A stretch of 46,905 nucleotides of DNA from Paraplanobispora siamensis. GTDB taxonomy: Bacteria; Actinomycetota; Actinomycetes; Streptosporangiales; Streptosporangiaceae. The DNA lies in NCBI RefSeq assembly GCF_016863175.1, contig NZ_BOOJ01000050.1, positions 1-46,905 of the forward strand. The letters run 5' to 3'. The notes beneath the pieces are model-generated. The model did not search any database. It worked only from the letters and a program-made list of their open reading frames with translations, and was not told the DNA's origin. Within the stretch, counting starts at the first letter, position 1; each line of letters starts with the position of its first letter. The position numbers and the translations under genes are program-made. Of the stretch, positions 16,687 to 27,595 are shown piece by piece.

Positions 16687-16711
16687 CCGCCGCGGTGGAT
16701 CGCCGCGGCGG
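16687..16711. terminator. bidirectional GC hairpin between convergent genes
   Basis: Perfect 9-bp inverted repeat CCGCCGCGG / CCGCGGCGG with a 7-nt loop, between the stop codons of the oxidoreductase (plus) and P5C dehydrogenase (minus). A likely shared terminator without a T-tract. Confidence 0.55.
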
Positions 16712-16728
16712 ACCTCAGTGCCGCGGGG

Positions 16729-18354
<1,626 letters not shown>

Positions 18355-18356
18355 GG

Positions 18357-19283
18357 CTACTTGCCTCCAAGGGCACGGAGAAAGAAGGCGACGTTGGCCG
18401 GGCGCTCGGCCAGGCGGCGCATGAAGTAGCCGTACCAGTCGTCGCCGTAGGGGATGTAGACACGCATCGTGTGGCCCGCGCCGGCCAGGGCCTGCTGCTT
18501 GTCGGTGCGGATGCCGTACAGCATCTGGTACTCGTAGTCGCCCAGGGCGCGCCCGAAACGGTCGGCGAGGGTCTCGGTGATCGAGATCAGCCGGTCGTCG
18601 TGCGTGGCCACCATGGGGTGGCCCTTCCCCGCCATGAGGATCCGCAGGCACCGCACGTAGGCCTTGTCGACCTCGTTCTTGTCGCGGTGCGCGACGGAGG
18701 CGGGCTCGGCGTAGGCGCCCTTGACCAGGCGGACCCGCGAGCCCTCGTACGACAGGTCGCGGCAGTCGGCCTCGCTGCGGAACAGGTAGGACTGGATCGC
18801 CACGCCGGTGCCCGGGAAGTCGCCGCGCAGCGTGCGCAGGATGCCCAGGGTGGAGTCGACCGTGGTGTGGTCCTCCATGTCGAGGGTGACCCCGGCCCCG
18901 GCGTCGTGGGCGGCCTCGCAGATGCGGCGGGCGTTGTCCAGGGCGATCTTGTCGCCGTCGGCGCCGAGCGCCTGGCCCACCGCCGACAGCTTGACCGAGA
19001 CCTCGGCGCGGTCCCCGAGCTCCAGCTCGCGCAGCGCGGCCAGCATGAGCACGTAGGCGTCGGCGGTCTGGGCGGCGGCCCCGGCGTCCCGGGTCTCCTC
19101 GCCCAGATGGTCGATGGTGACGGCCAGGCCCGCACCGGTCAGGCGGCGCACGGCCTCGACGGCGTCCTGAACGGTCTCGCCCGCCACGAAGCGGTCGACG
19201 ACCTTGCGCGTCAACGGAACGCCGGAGACCGCGCGCCGTACGAGCGGCAGCCGCGACCCGGCGAGGAGAACTGAACCGAACAT
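18357..19283 (-). CDS. putB: proline dehydrogenase
   Basis: 308 residues from ATG 19283 (GGGGGG just upstream). The FAD enzyme oxidises L-proline to P5C and passes electrons to quinone. The short monofunctional form is typical of Gram-positive bacteria. Seen: VTIDHLGEETRD, VSVKLSAVGQALG, GVTLDMEDHTTVDSTLGIL, RLVKGAYAEP (FAD/substrate Lys-Gly-Ala), YQMLYGI and the C-terminal substrate helix YGYFMRRLAERPAN with the Arg pair that binds the proline carboxylate. First gene of the putB-pruA operon, divergent from the PucR-type regulator. Confidence 0.95.
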   Translation of the reverse strand: MFGSVLLAGSRLPLVRRAVSGVPLTRKVVDRFVAGETVQDAVEAVRRLTGAGLAVTIDHLGEETRDAGAAAQTADAYVLMLAALRELELGDRAEVSVKLSAVGQALGADGDKIALDNARRICEAAHDAGAGVTLDMEDHTTVDSTLGILRTLRGDFPGTGVAIQSYLFRSEADCRDLSYEGSRVRLVKGAYAEPASVAHRDKNEVDKAYVRCLRILMAGKGHPMVATHDDRLISITETLADRFGRALGDYEYQMLYGIRTDKQQALAGAGHTMRVYIPYGDDWYGYFMRRLAERPANVAFFLRALGGK

Positions 19284-19351
19284 GCCCCCCAGACTAAAAC
19301 TCCAGCTCAGCGGAGTCTCATGTGCATCTGCCACGATCACGGGGCGAGGCT

Positions 19352-19367
19352 TCATACAGATGTATGA
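19352..19367. promoter_or_regulatory. palindromic candidate operator in putB/regulator intergenic region
   Basis: Perfect 7-bp inverted repeat TCATACA-GA-TGTATGA in the divergent region. It overlaps the upstream in-frame ATG (19360) of the regulator, which favours the downstream ATG 19378 as the true start. A binding site for the PucR-type regulator is inferred. Confidence 0.55.
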
Positions 19368-19377
19368 CAATGGTGGG

Positions 19378-20445
19378 ATGCTCCAGGAGACCGTCGACGA
19401 GATCGCCGCCAGGCTGGGCGCCTCCGCGACCCTGGAGGACCGCTCCTTCCAGCTGCTGGCCTACGCCGCGCAGAGCGGCGACATCGACACGGTGCGCCAG
19501 GAGTCCATCCTGCGCCGCCGCGCCTCCGACGAGGTCCGGGCCTACTTCGAGGGGTACGGCATCGCCAGCGCCCCCGGCCGGGTCCGCATCCCCGCCGACG
19601 CCGAGCTGGGCGTGCTCGCCCGCGTCTGCGTCCCGCTGCGGCACCAGGAGGTGACCTACGGCTACCTGTGGCTGCTGGACGACGGGACCCTCACCGAGGA
19701 GCGGCTCGACTCCGTGGCCGGGCCGGTCGCGCGGGCGGCCACGGTCCTGGCCCAGGAGGCCCGCCGCCGCAGGGACCTGGGCGGCCACCTGCGGGAGCTG
19801 CTGTCGCCCGACGCCGAGGAGCGGTCGTGGGCGCTGTCCCTGCTCGACCTGAGCGGCCCGGTGACGGCGATCGCCGTGCGCCCCGGCGCCGACCGGGTCG
19901 TCCCGCTGTGGACCCTCCCGCGCGAGGTGATCGCCGACCCCGGCCTGCCCGTCCACGGCGAGCCGCTGGTGGCGCTGCTGGCCCCGGCCGCGCAGGCGTG
20001 GGAGGTGGCCGTGCGGGTGCGGGCCATGTACGGCACGGCGGCGGGCGTCGGCGATGCCAGGGCGGAGCCGGGGCAGGCCTGGCAGAGCTGGCGGGAGGCG
20101 GTGCACGCGCTGCGGGTGGCCGGCCGGGTCCCGCGGCTCGGGCCGGTGGCGGCCTGGGCCGACCTGGGGGCCTACCGGATGCTCACCCGCCTGACCCCGG
20201 AGACGCTGCGCGAGCTGGCGGCCGAGGCGGGGGAGCTGGTCGCCGATCCGGAGCTGTCCAGGACCGTGGAGGACTATCTCGACCACGCCGGCCACGTCCA
20301 GGAGGCCGCCGCCGCCCTGGGCGTGCACCGCCAGACGCTCTACTACCGGCTGGGCAAGGCCGAGCGCCTGATCGGCCGCGACCTGTCCGACGGCGAGGAC
20401 CGCCTGGTGGTCCACCTGGCCCTCAAGGCCGCCCGCCTGCTGTGA
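19378..20445 (+). CDS. PucR-family transcriptional regulator of proline catabolism (PutR-like)
   Basis: 355 residues from ATG 19378. ATG 19360 is in frame but lies inside the palindrome. An N-terminal sensory region (VPLRHQEVTYGYLWLLDDG resembles a GAF/PAS-like strand pattern) leads to a GGDEF-like middle region and a C-terminal HTH_30 domain: VEDYLDHAGHVQEAAAALGV then HRQTLYYRLGKAERLIG. Such regulators next to proline dehydrogenase activate the put operon in response to proline in other actinobacteria. Divergent from putB-pruA. A 9-bp stem hairpin follows its stop codon. Confidence 0.87.
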   Translation: MLQETVDEIAARLGASATLEDRSFQLLAYAAQSGDIDTVRQESILRRRASDEVRAYFEGYGIASAPGRVRIPADAELGVLARVCVPLRHQEVTYGYLWLLDDGTLTEERLDSVAGPVARAATVLAQEARRRRDLGGHLRELLSPDAEERSWALSLLDLSGPVTAIAVRPGADRVVPLWTLPREVIADPGLPVHGEPLVALLAPAAQAWEVAVRVRAMYGTAAGVGDARAEPGQAWQSWREAVHALRVAGRVPRLGPVAAWADLGAYRMLTRLTPETLRELAAEAGELVADPELSRTVEDYLDHAGHVQEAAAALGVHRQTLYYRLGKAERLIGRDLSDGEDRLVVHLALKAARLL

Positions 20446-20447
20446 CG

Positions 20448-20468
20448 CCGGCCCGGGCGCCGGGCCGG
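20448..20468. terminator. hairpin between convergent regulator genes
   Basis: Perfect 9-bp stem CCGGCCCGG / CCGGGCCGG with a GCG loop, immediately after the PucR-type gene and before the 3' end of the MocR gene. Probably a bidirectional terminator, with no T-run. Confidence 0.55.
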
Positions 20469-20479
20469 TCCAGGCGGGC

Positions 20480-21961
20480 TCAGGTGAGATCGGCGAAGCA
20501 CCGGGCCAGCCGCCGCAGGCCCTCGCCGATCGCGGCCGGCCGTACCCCGCCGTAGCCGATCACGAGGCCCGCCTGCGCCGGCGTCTCGCCGCAGTAGGCG
20601 GACAGGCTCTCCACGGCGACCCCCGCCCCGCGGGCGCGGGCGATCACTGTCTCCAGATCGACCCGTGCGTCCGGCGCGAGCCGCGCGCACAGGTGCAGGC
20701 CCGCGGCCGAGGGCACCGGCCGCAGCCAGTCCGCGAAGCGGTCGCGGAGGGCCCCGGTGATCATCGCGTGGCGCCCGGCGTACTCCCGCGTCGTCCTGCG
20801 GACGTGGCGGGCCAGCAGGCCCTCCTCGATGAAGCCCGCCAGCGCCGCCTGCGGCGCCGGGTCGCCGTGCCAGCCGGTGAGCATCCTGGCGGCGTGCAGC
20901 GCGGGCCGCAGCGAGGCCGGGGCGACGAGGAAACCGAGCCGCAGCGCGGGCAGCAGCGTCTTGGAGAAGGACCCGACGTAGACGACCCGCCCGCACCGGT
21001 CGAGGCCCTGCAACGCCTCCAGCGGGCGGCCGGCGAAGCGGTACTCGCTGTCGTAGTCGTCCTCGATCACCACGGCGTCGTTGCGCTCGGCCCATTCGAG
21101 CAGCGCGGCGCGCCGGGACAGGGACATCGGCGTGCCCAGCGGGAACTGGTGGGACGGCGTGACGTAGACCAGCCGGGCGTCCCGGGGCAGGTCCGCCACC
21201 CGCAGCCCCCCGGCGTCGACCGGGACGCCGGTCACGCGGGCGCCCAGGGACCGGAACAGCAGTCGGGCCGGGGGGTAGCCCGGCTCCTCGACCGCCACGC
21301 GGTCGCCCGGCTCGATCAGCACGCGGCCGACGAGATCGAGCGCCTGCTGCGCCCCCTGGGTGACGATGACGTCGTCCGCGCCCGCCCGCACCGCGCGGGA
21401 GGCCCCCGTGTGCCGGGCGATCGCCTCGCGCAGCCCGGCGTGCCCGGCCGGCCCGGCGTACTGGGCGGAGCCGACGGCCGAGCGGCGCAGCTCCCGGGTG
21501 ACGAGCCGCCGCCACGTCTCCAGCGGGAACAGGCCCGGATCCGGGCTGCCGGCCCGGAAGTCGTACACCACCCCGGCCGCGTCCCCGGGTCCCGTGCCCG
21601 CGGCGTCCCCGAGCCGGGCGTCCCCGCCGGTCGGGACGGGCTCGGCCGAGATGGCCTCCCACACCGCCCGCGGCCGCACGCCCGCGCCCGGCGGGGCGTT
21701 CCTGGGCCGGGCGCGGGTGAGCGGCTGCGCGCACACGAAGGTGCCCGCGCCGACCCGGCCGGTGAGGAAGCCCTCGGCCGACAGGCGGTCGTAGGCCGCG
21801 GCGACGGTGTTGCGCGCCACCCCCAGCCGCCCGGCCAGCTCGCGCGTGGGCGGCAGCCGCTCCCCTGGCCGCAGGCGGCCGTCCAGGACGGCCTCGCGCA
21901 GCTCGCGGTAGATGCGCGCGGTCAGGTCGCCCCGTCCGGTGAGCCCGACGTGGAAGTCCAT
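20480..21961 (-). CDS. MocR/PdxR-type GntR regulator with aminotransferase domain
   Basis: 493 residues from ATG 21961 behind GGAGAAGG. The N-terminal GntR winged helix (LTARIYRELREAVLDGRLRP through GFLTGRVGAGTFV, about 10-75) is joined by a linker to a class I aminotransferase-like domain (about 110-490) with IVTQGAQQALDLVGRVL-type motifs, EDDYDSEYRF, and VGSFSKTLLPALRLGFLV, whose Lys should bind PLP. MocR proteins sense PLP or an amino compound rather than catalyse. Divergent from an EamA exporter gene that it probably regulates. Confidence 0.92.
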   Translation of the reverse strand: MDFHVGLTGRGDLTARIYRELREAVLDGRLRPGERLPPTRELAGRLGVARNTVAAAYDRLSAEGFLTGRVGAGTFVCAQPLTRARPRNAPPGAGVRPRAVWEAISAEPVPTGGDARLGDAAGTGPGDAAGVVYDFRAGSPDPGLFPLETWRRLVTRELRRSAVGSAQYAGPAGHAGLREAIARHTGASRAVRAGADDVIVTQGAQQALDLVGRVLIEPGDRVAVEEPGYPPARLLFRSLGARVTGVPVDAGGLRVADLPRDARLVYVTPSHQFPLGTPMSLSRRAALLEWAERNDAVVIEDDYDSEYRFAGRPLEALQGLDRCGRVVYVGSFSKTLLPALRLGFLVAPASLRPALHAARMLTGWHGDPAPQAALAGFIEEGLLARHVRRTTREYAGRHAMITGALRDRFADWLRPVPSAAGLHLCARLAPDARVDLETVIARARGAGVAVESLSAYCGETPAQAGLVIGYGGVRPAAIGEGLRRLARCFADLT

Positions 21962-21972
21962 CTGCCTTCTCC

Positions 21973-22019
21973 ATTGGCCCAATCAATATGGCGGATATTG
22001 GACCTTACACGCGGCCAAT
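21973..22019. promoter_or_regulatory. clustered ATTGG/CCAAT motifs between mocR and exporter genes
   Basis: Three related sites: ATTGG-C-CCAAT (21973-21983, 5-bp arms), ATTGGACC (21997-22004) and GGCCAAT (22013-22019). Repeated half-sites in the divergent region fit MocR-type operators, which often use spaced repeats. Assignment is inference. Confidence 0.5.
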
Positions 22020-22133
22020 CCTCTTTCTAGTGTCGTCGATGACGGTGGTGGTCCGAGGAAGATGAGGAACGACAGTGGTGACGGCGATGACCGGCGTGCC
22101 GTACGGCCCGGCGCATCCGGGGAGCGTGGTCCG

Positions 22134-23054
22134 GTGAGCAGGCGGGGCTGGATCCTGTTCGCCCTGATGAGCGTCATCTGGGGCGTCCCGTACCTGATGA
22201 TCAAGGTGGCGGTGGACGGCGTGTCCGTGCCCGTGCTGGTGTTCGCGCGCACCGCGGTGGGCGCCGCCGTACTGCTGCCGCTGGCGCTGCGCGGCGGCCG
22301 GCTGCGGGGGATCATGCGGCACTGGCGGCCGATGGCCGCCTTCGCGGCGCTGGAGATCATCGTGCCGTGGTGGCTGCTGTCGGACGCCGAGCGCCACCTG
22401 ACCAGCTCGATGACCGGCCTGCTCATCGCGGCCTCGCCGATCATCGCGGTGGTGGTGGGCCGGCTGACCGGCGACGCCGAACGGCTCGGCGCCCTCCGCT
22501 GGGCGGGCCTGGCCGTGGGGCTGGCCGGGGTGGCCGTGCTGGCCGCGCCCGAGCTGCGCGGCGGCGATCCGTGGTCGATCACCGAGGTGCTGCTGACGGC
22601 CGCCTGCTACGCCATCGCCCCGCTCATCGCCGCACGGCGGCTCAAGGACGTCCCGGCCCTGCCCATGACGGCCGTCTGCCTCGGCCTTGCGGCCCTGGTC
22701 TACGCGCCGCCGGCGGTGATGACCTGGCCGGACGCCCTGCCCGCCGGGCGGGTGCTGGCCGCGCTGGCGGGACTGGCCCTCATCTGCACGGCGCTGGCGT
22801 TCATCGTGTTCTTCGCGCTCATCCGCGAGGTCGGCGCCTCCCGGGCGCTGGTGTTCACCTACGTCAACCCGGTGGTCGCGGTGGCCGCGGGCGTGGTGGT
22901 GCTCGGCGAGCCGCTCACCCCCTCGATCCTGGCCTCCTTCGCCCTGATCCTCGGCGGATCCGTGCTGGCCACCGCCTCCAGGGGCGGATCCGGGGAGGCC
23001 CCGGCCCCGCCCGCCGGGGAGCGTCTCGCCGAGGAGTCACCCGCGCGGCCCTGA
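22134..23054 (+). CDS. EamA/RhaT-family (DMT) membrane transporter
   Basis: 306 residues from GTG 22134 behind GGGGAG, with in-frame ATG 22062 as a longer alternative with a polar N-terminus. About ten hydrophobic segments are visible, beginning ILFALMSVIWGVPYLMIKVA and ending SILASFALILGGSVLATAS, with the two-fold EamA repeat (VFARTAVGAAVLLPLALRGG in the first half, GASRALVFTYVNPVVAVAAG in the second). DMT exporters move amino acids or metabolites out of the cell. The divergent MocR regulator suggests an amino-compound substrate. Confidence 0.9.
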   Translation: MSRRGWILFALMSVIWGVPYLMIKVAVDGVSVPVLVFARTAVGAAVLLPLALRGGRLRGIMRHWRPMAAFAALEIIVPWWLLSDAERHLTSSMTGLLIAASPIIAVVVGRLTGDAERLGALRWAGLAVGLAGVAVLAAPELRGGDPWSITEVLLTAACYAIAPLIAARRLKDVPALPMTAVCLGLAALVYAPPAVMTWPDALPAGRVLAALAGLALICTALAFIVFFALIREVGASRALVFTYVNPVVAVAAGVVVLGEPLTPSILASFALILGGSVLATASRGGSGEAPAPPAGERLAEESPARP

Positions 23055-23071
23055 GGCTCCCGCCGGGCGCC

Positions 23072-23803
23072 TCAGCCCCGGTAGGGATAGACGCGCACCC
23101 AGTCGACGTACATGCTCACCGTGGCCGGGGTGGAGGCGTTGCGGCACGGGGACCACTCGTTGCACGTCACGTCGTTCTGCAGGGCCAGGTGCATGGAGTG
23201 CCCCCTGGGCACGTTGGAGCCGCGGTAGTCCCAGACCTTCCTGCCGTCCAGCCAGAAGGTCAGCCGGCCGGGCAGCCAGTCGACCGCGACCGTGTGCCAG
23301 CGGGTGAAGTCGGCCCTGACCGTGCGCTGGGCCTGACGCCGCTCGCCGCGGTGCACGAAGATGCCGCCGGAGCGGCGGGTCGGGTCGATGATCTCGGCGA
23401 AGTCGACCTCGGCGTACTCGGGCCGGCCTTGACTGTGCGGCCACAGCAGGGCCAGCGGGGTGTAGCCGGCCCCGCGCTCGGCCCGCATGCGCACCTCCCA
23501 GCGGCCGTAGCGCTGCGCCAGGTGGGTGGCCACGCCGCCGGACAGGTCGGCGCCGCCGTACATCCCGCCCTTGAGCCGCAGCACGCCGCCGCTCACGCTG
23601 GTCGCCCTGCGGGTGCGCGGATTGGTCTCGGCGCCGGGGGAGTGGTAGACGACCCACTTGCGGCCGTCGATGCGGGTGCCGTCGAAGTGCTCCTCCAGGA
23701 CCGGCTTGCCCCAGCCGGGAGCGGCCAGCGCGTTCTGGGCGGGCAGGAGGCAGAGGGACAGGGCCACCGCTGCGGCGCCCGATAACGACCTGCGAATCGA
23801 CAT
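23072..23803 (-). CDS. secreted glycoside hydrolase family 16 enzyme
   Basis: 243 residues with a Sec signal peptide (RRSLSGAAAVALSLCLLPAQ, cleavage near NALA-APG at about 27). The GH16 beta-sandwich catalytic motif is YAEVDFAEI (E-x-D-x-x-E), with both acidic catalytic residues present. Other family features: LEEHFDGTRIDGRKWVVYHS, RYGRWEVRMRAERGAGYTPL and WHTVAVDWLPGRLTFWLDG. The family cleaves beta-1,3/1,4-glucans, laminarin and related polysaccharides; the exact substrate is not readable. Monocistronic, with an AT-rich upstream region. Confidence 0.9.
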   Translation of the reverse strand: MSIRRSLSGAAAVALSLCLLPAQNALAAPGWGKPVLEEHFDGTRIDGRKWVVYHSPGAETNPRTRRATSVSGGVLRLKGGMYGGADLSGGVATHLAQRYGRWEVRMRAERGAGYTPLALLWPHSQGRPEYAEVDFAEIIDPTRRSGGIFVHRGERRQAQRTVRADFTRWHTVAVDWLPGRLTFWLDGRKVWDYRGSNVPRGHSMHLALQNDVTCNEWSPCRNASTPATVSMYVDWVRVYPYRG

Positions 23804-23831
23804 GCGCCTATAAAAGCAATTATTTCCCTCT

Positions 23832-23846
23832 GATAACGGGCTTATC
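23832..23846. promoter_or_regulatory. inverted repeat upstream of GH16 gene
   Basis: GATAA-CGGGC-TTATC, 5-bp arms, 29 bp upstream of the GH16 start in the only AT-rich stretch of the area. A candidate operator or promoter-associated element. The regulator is unknown. Confidence 0.35.
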
Positions 23847-23928
23847 GTAATTTCACACCTGTCTCGCGCCCGGCCCCGCCGGGCGGGCCGGGAGCGGGCA
23901 CGGGCCGGGGACCGGGCTCGCGCGCGGG

Positions 23929-25437
<1,509 letters not shown>

Positions 25438-25576
25438 GTGTCCTCGCCTCCCGTGCCTCAACGATGGCAGAGAGATCCGGCAAACGTGCGGCATTTATCG
25501 GCTTATAGCTGGTTTTAGCGGCGGCTAGCGAGTTTTAGTGGCGACGCGCGGTCCATCGGGGGGGCGCGTCTCCGGC

Positions 25577-26221
25577 CTACCGGGCGGCGGGTTCTCCCGC
25601 CACCTCCCGCTCCAGGCCCCGCAGCAGGTGCGCGCGGGCGGCTGCGTCACCGGGCCCGCCGCGCTCGGCGAGCCGCTCGGCGACGTGCCGCCGGTGCGCC
25701 TCGTCGACGTTGCCGCCGTACTTGAACTTGCCGTCCACCTTGCGGATCGTCAGCCGCAGACCCCGGATCCCGGCGAAGCGCCGCTCGTGCTCGGCGGGGT
25801 CCACCAGGGCGCCCCCGCCCTCCAGCTGCGCGATCTGCGCCCTGAGGATCTCGGCCTTGCCCGCGGCGTCGGTGACGATCTCGGCGTGGCACAGCAGCTG
25901 GACCGCCGCGTAGTAGGTGGTCGGGATGCCGCGCCGCGGGTCGTCCTCGCCGGGCAGGACCTTCCAGCCGCCCTCCACGTAGGCCCAGTCGCCCGCGACG
26001 GACAGGACCACGGCAGGGTTCTCCTCGACGGCGGCCCAGACGGGGTTGGGCCGGGCCAGGTGGAGCAGGACCGTGCGGTCGTCGGCGAGCAGGAACTGGG
26101 TGGGGACCACGACCGGGACCTCGCGGTCCCGGCCGCCCGCGACCAGATGACCGAACCCGCTGGACCGGACGAAGGCCAGGGCCTCGTCCTCGGGTGCGGC
26201 ATCCCAAGGGTGGATCAACAT
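25577..26221 (-). CDS. PaiB-like FMN-binding negative transcriptional regulator family protein
   Basis: 214 residues from ATG 26221. PaiB fold throughout: MLIHPWDAAPEDEALAFVRS, GFGHLVAGGRDREVPVVVPT (split-barrel flavin fold), LLHLARPNPVWAAVEENPAV, VPTTYYAAVQLLCHAEIV-type dimer motif and ERRFAGIRGLRLTIRKVDGK followed by FKYGGN. PaiB proteins in Bacillus repress protease and sporulation genes. Many homologues may simply be FMN oxidoreductases. Its start codon lies at the edge of a strong palindrome. Confidence 0.9.
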   Translation of the reverse strand: MLIHPWDAAPEDEALAFVRSSGFGHLVAGGRDREVPVVVPTQFLLADDRTVLLHLARPNPVWAAVEENPAVVLSVAGDWAYVEGGWKVLPGEDDPRRGIPTTYYAAVQLLCHAEIVTDAAGKAEILRAQIAQLEGGGALVDPAEHERRFAGIRGLRLTIRKVDGKFKYGGNVDEAHRRHVAERLAERGGPGDAAARAHLLRGLEREVAGEPAAR

Positions 26222-26250
26222 ACGGTCAACCGTATATCCACCGGCCGTAT
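26220..26250. promoter_or_regulatory. palindromic operator-like site at the paiB-like start codon
   Basis: ATACGGT-CA-ACCGTAT (26220-26235) is a perfect 7-bp inverted repeat, followed by a further CCGTAT half-site at 26245-26250. Its position over the start codon suggests repression. The form is like TetR- or GntR-type operators, but no such regulator is encoded nearby. Confidence 0.55.
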
Positions 26251-26309
26251 GATCAACGAGGTCCCCGGCGCCGGGGCGCGGGCGCGGGGACCTCGGGAAA
26301 TCAGGGGAA

Positions 26310-26348
26310 CCCAGCACTGGGCCGGGAGACCCGGTACTCAGTGCTGGG
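26310..26348 (-). terminator. nested hairpin at the end of the glycosyltransferase gene
   Basis: Outer inverted repeat CCCAGCACTG / CAGTGCTGGG (26310-26319, 26339-26348) enclosing an inner stem CCGGG-AGA-CCCGG. The outer arm overlaps the last codons and stop of the minus-strand glycosyltransferase gene. A likely terminator for that gene. Confidence 0.6.
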
Positions 26349-27480
26349 CGGCCAAAGCTTCCTCGTAGACGCGGACGAGCTCCTGGCTGATCCGCTCCCA
26401 GGAGTAGCGGGACCGGACCCGGTCGGCGGCCGCGAAGCCCAGGGCCGTACGGCGGGTCGGGTCGGCCAGCAGCTCACGGGTGAGCCTGGCGGTCTGCGCG
26501 GGGCGGTCCGGGGCGACCAGCAGGCCGGTCACCCCGTCGACGACGGAGTCCATGTGCGCGCCCACCGCCGAGGCGACGACCGGCACGCCGCAGGCCATGG
26601 CCTCCAGCGTCACGACGCCCGCCGCGACCTCGCGCGGCAGCGAGACGACGACGTCGGCGCTGCGCATCAGCTTGGGGACCGAGGCGTGCGGGATCTGCCC
26701 CAGGAAGGTGACCCGGTCGTCCACGCCGAGCTCCTTGGCCAGCAGCCGGGCCTGGTAGGCGTCGGCGTCGTGCTCGAGATCGGCCGCGACCGGGCCGCCG
26801 GCGATGAGCAGCTCCGCGTCCGGGATGCCGCTCAGCGCCCGGATCGCGGTCTGCGCGCCCGCGTTCTCGGCCAGCGAGCCCACGTGCAGCAGCCGGGGCC
26901 GGGTGCCGCGCGGGGCCGCCGGTCCCTGGCGCCGGAAGCGCTCGATGTCGACGCCGCAGGGCACCACCGCGATGTTGCGGCGCGGCACGCCCATGCGGAT
27001 CATCTCGGACTCCTCGTCCCCGCACCCGACGATCACCGCGTCGGCCCGGCGGCCGATCGCGCGCTGCAGCCGGGCCTTCTTGGCGTCGGCGGAGGCGGAA
27101 CGGGTGAAGGTCTGGGTGACCGGGACGCGCAGGTTGCTCGCACCGGCGATGGCGGCCAGGCCGCCGGTCCAGGAGTGGGCGTGGATGACGTCCGGCCGGT
27201 CCTGGCCCCAGCGGTCCATCAGCTGGCCGCTCAGGTCGGACAGGTAGGGCAGCACGCCGTCCTCGGGCAGGTCACGGGCGGGACCCGCGGAAAGGTGTTC
27301 CATGGTGACGCCGTGGGCCACGCGGACACGCGCCTTGCCGGAGTCGGAGCCCCTGCGCGTGTAGATGGTGACCTTGTGATCCCTGCCGAGCTCTCGGGCG
27401 ACGGCCAGCATCTGCGCGCGGTGAGCGGACTGGTCGTTGGCGGCGGACGGAGCATCGGAAGCGACAAATGCAATATTCAC
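26338..27480 (-). CDS. family 4 glycosyltransferase (GT-B, retaining)
   Basis: 380 residues from GTG 27480 behind AGAGGTG. GT-B architecture: N-terminal Rossmann start VNIAFVASDAPSAANDQSAH, VIHAHSWTGGLAAIAG, RLLHVGSLAENAGAQTAI at the domain hinge (GT4 nucleotide-sugar binding), then VTLEAMACGVPVVASAVG, the GT4 donor-binding motif with its conserved Glu. It resembles glycogen-synthase-like and MshA-like enzymes. Donor and acceptor cannot be read. Single gene, separated from the MEDS gene upstream by a hairpin. Confidence 0.9.
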   Translation of the reverse strand: MNIAFVASDAPSAANDQSAHRAQMLAVARELGRDHKVTIYTRRGSDSGKARVRVAHGVTMEHLSAGPARDLPEDGVLPYLSDLSGQLMDRWGQDRPDVIHAHSWTGGLAAIAGASNLRVPVTQTFTRSASADAKKARLQRAIGRRADAVIVGCGDEESEMIRMGVPRRNIAVVPCGVDIERFRRQGPAAPRGTRPRLLHVGSLAENAGAQTAIRALSGIPDAELLIAGGPVAADLEHDADAYQARLLAKELGVDDRVTFLGQIPHASVPKLMRSADVVVSLPREVAAGVVTLEAMACGVPVVASAVGAHMDSVVDGVTGLLVAPDRPAQTARLTRELLADPTRRTALGFAAADRVRSRYSWERISQELVRVYEEALAAQH

Positions 27481-27561
27481 GGCACACCTCTGGGGGAGAT
27501 AGGCATGGAAAGCCTGGACTTCCAGGGGGTGCCTGCGTCTTAGGCACTCGTCTGTATGCAC

Positions 27562-27587
27562 CAAACAATACCCGGATCCTTCCGGGT
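27562..27587 (-). terminator. intrinsic terminator after the MEDS-protein gene
   Basis: On the minus strand ACCCGGA-AGGA-TCCGGGT forms a perfect 7-bp stem with a 4-nt loop, followed by a T-rich run (ATTGTTTGG). This fits a rho-independent terminator just after the MEDS gene stop codon, and it separates that gene from the glycosyltransferase gene. Confidence 0.65.
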
Positions 27588-27595
27588 GGCAAACC

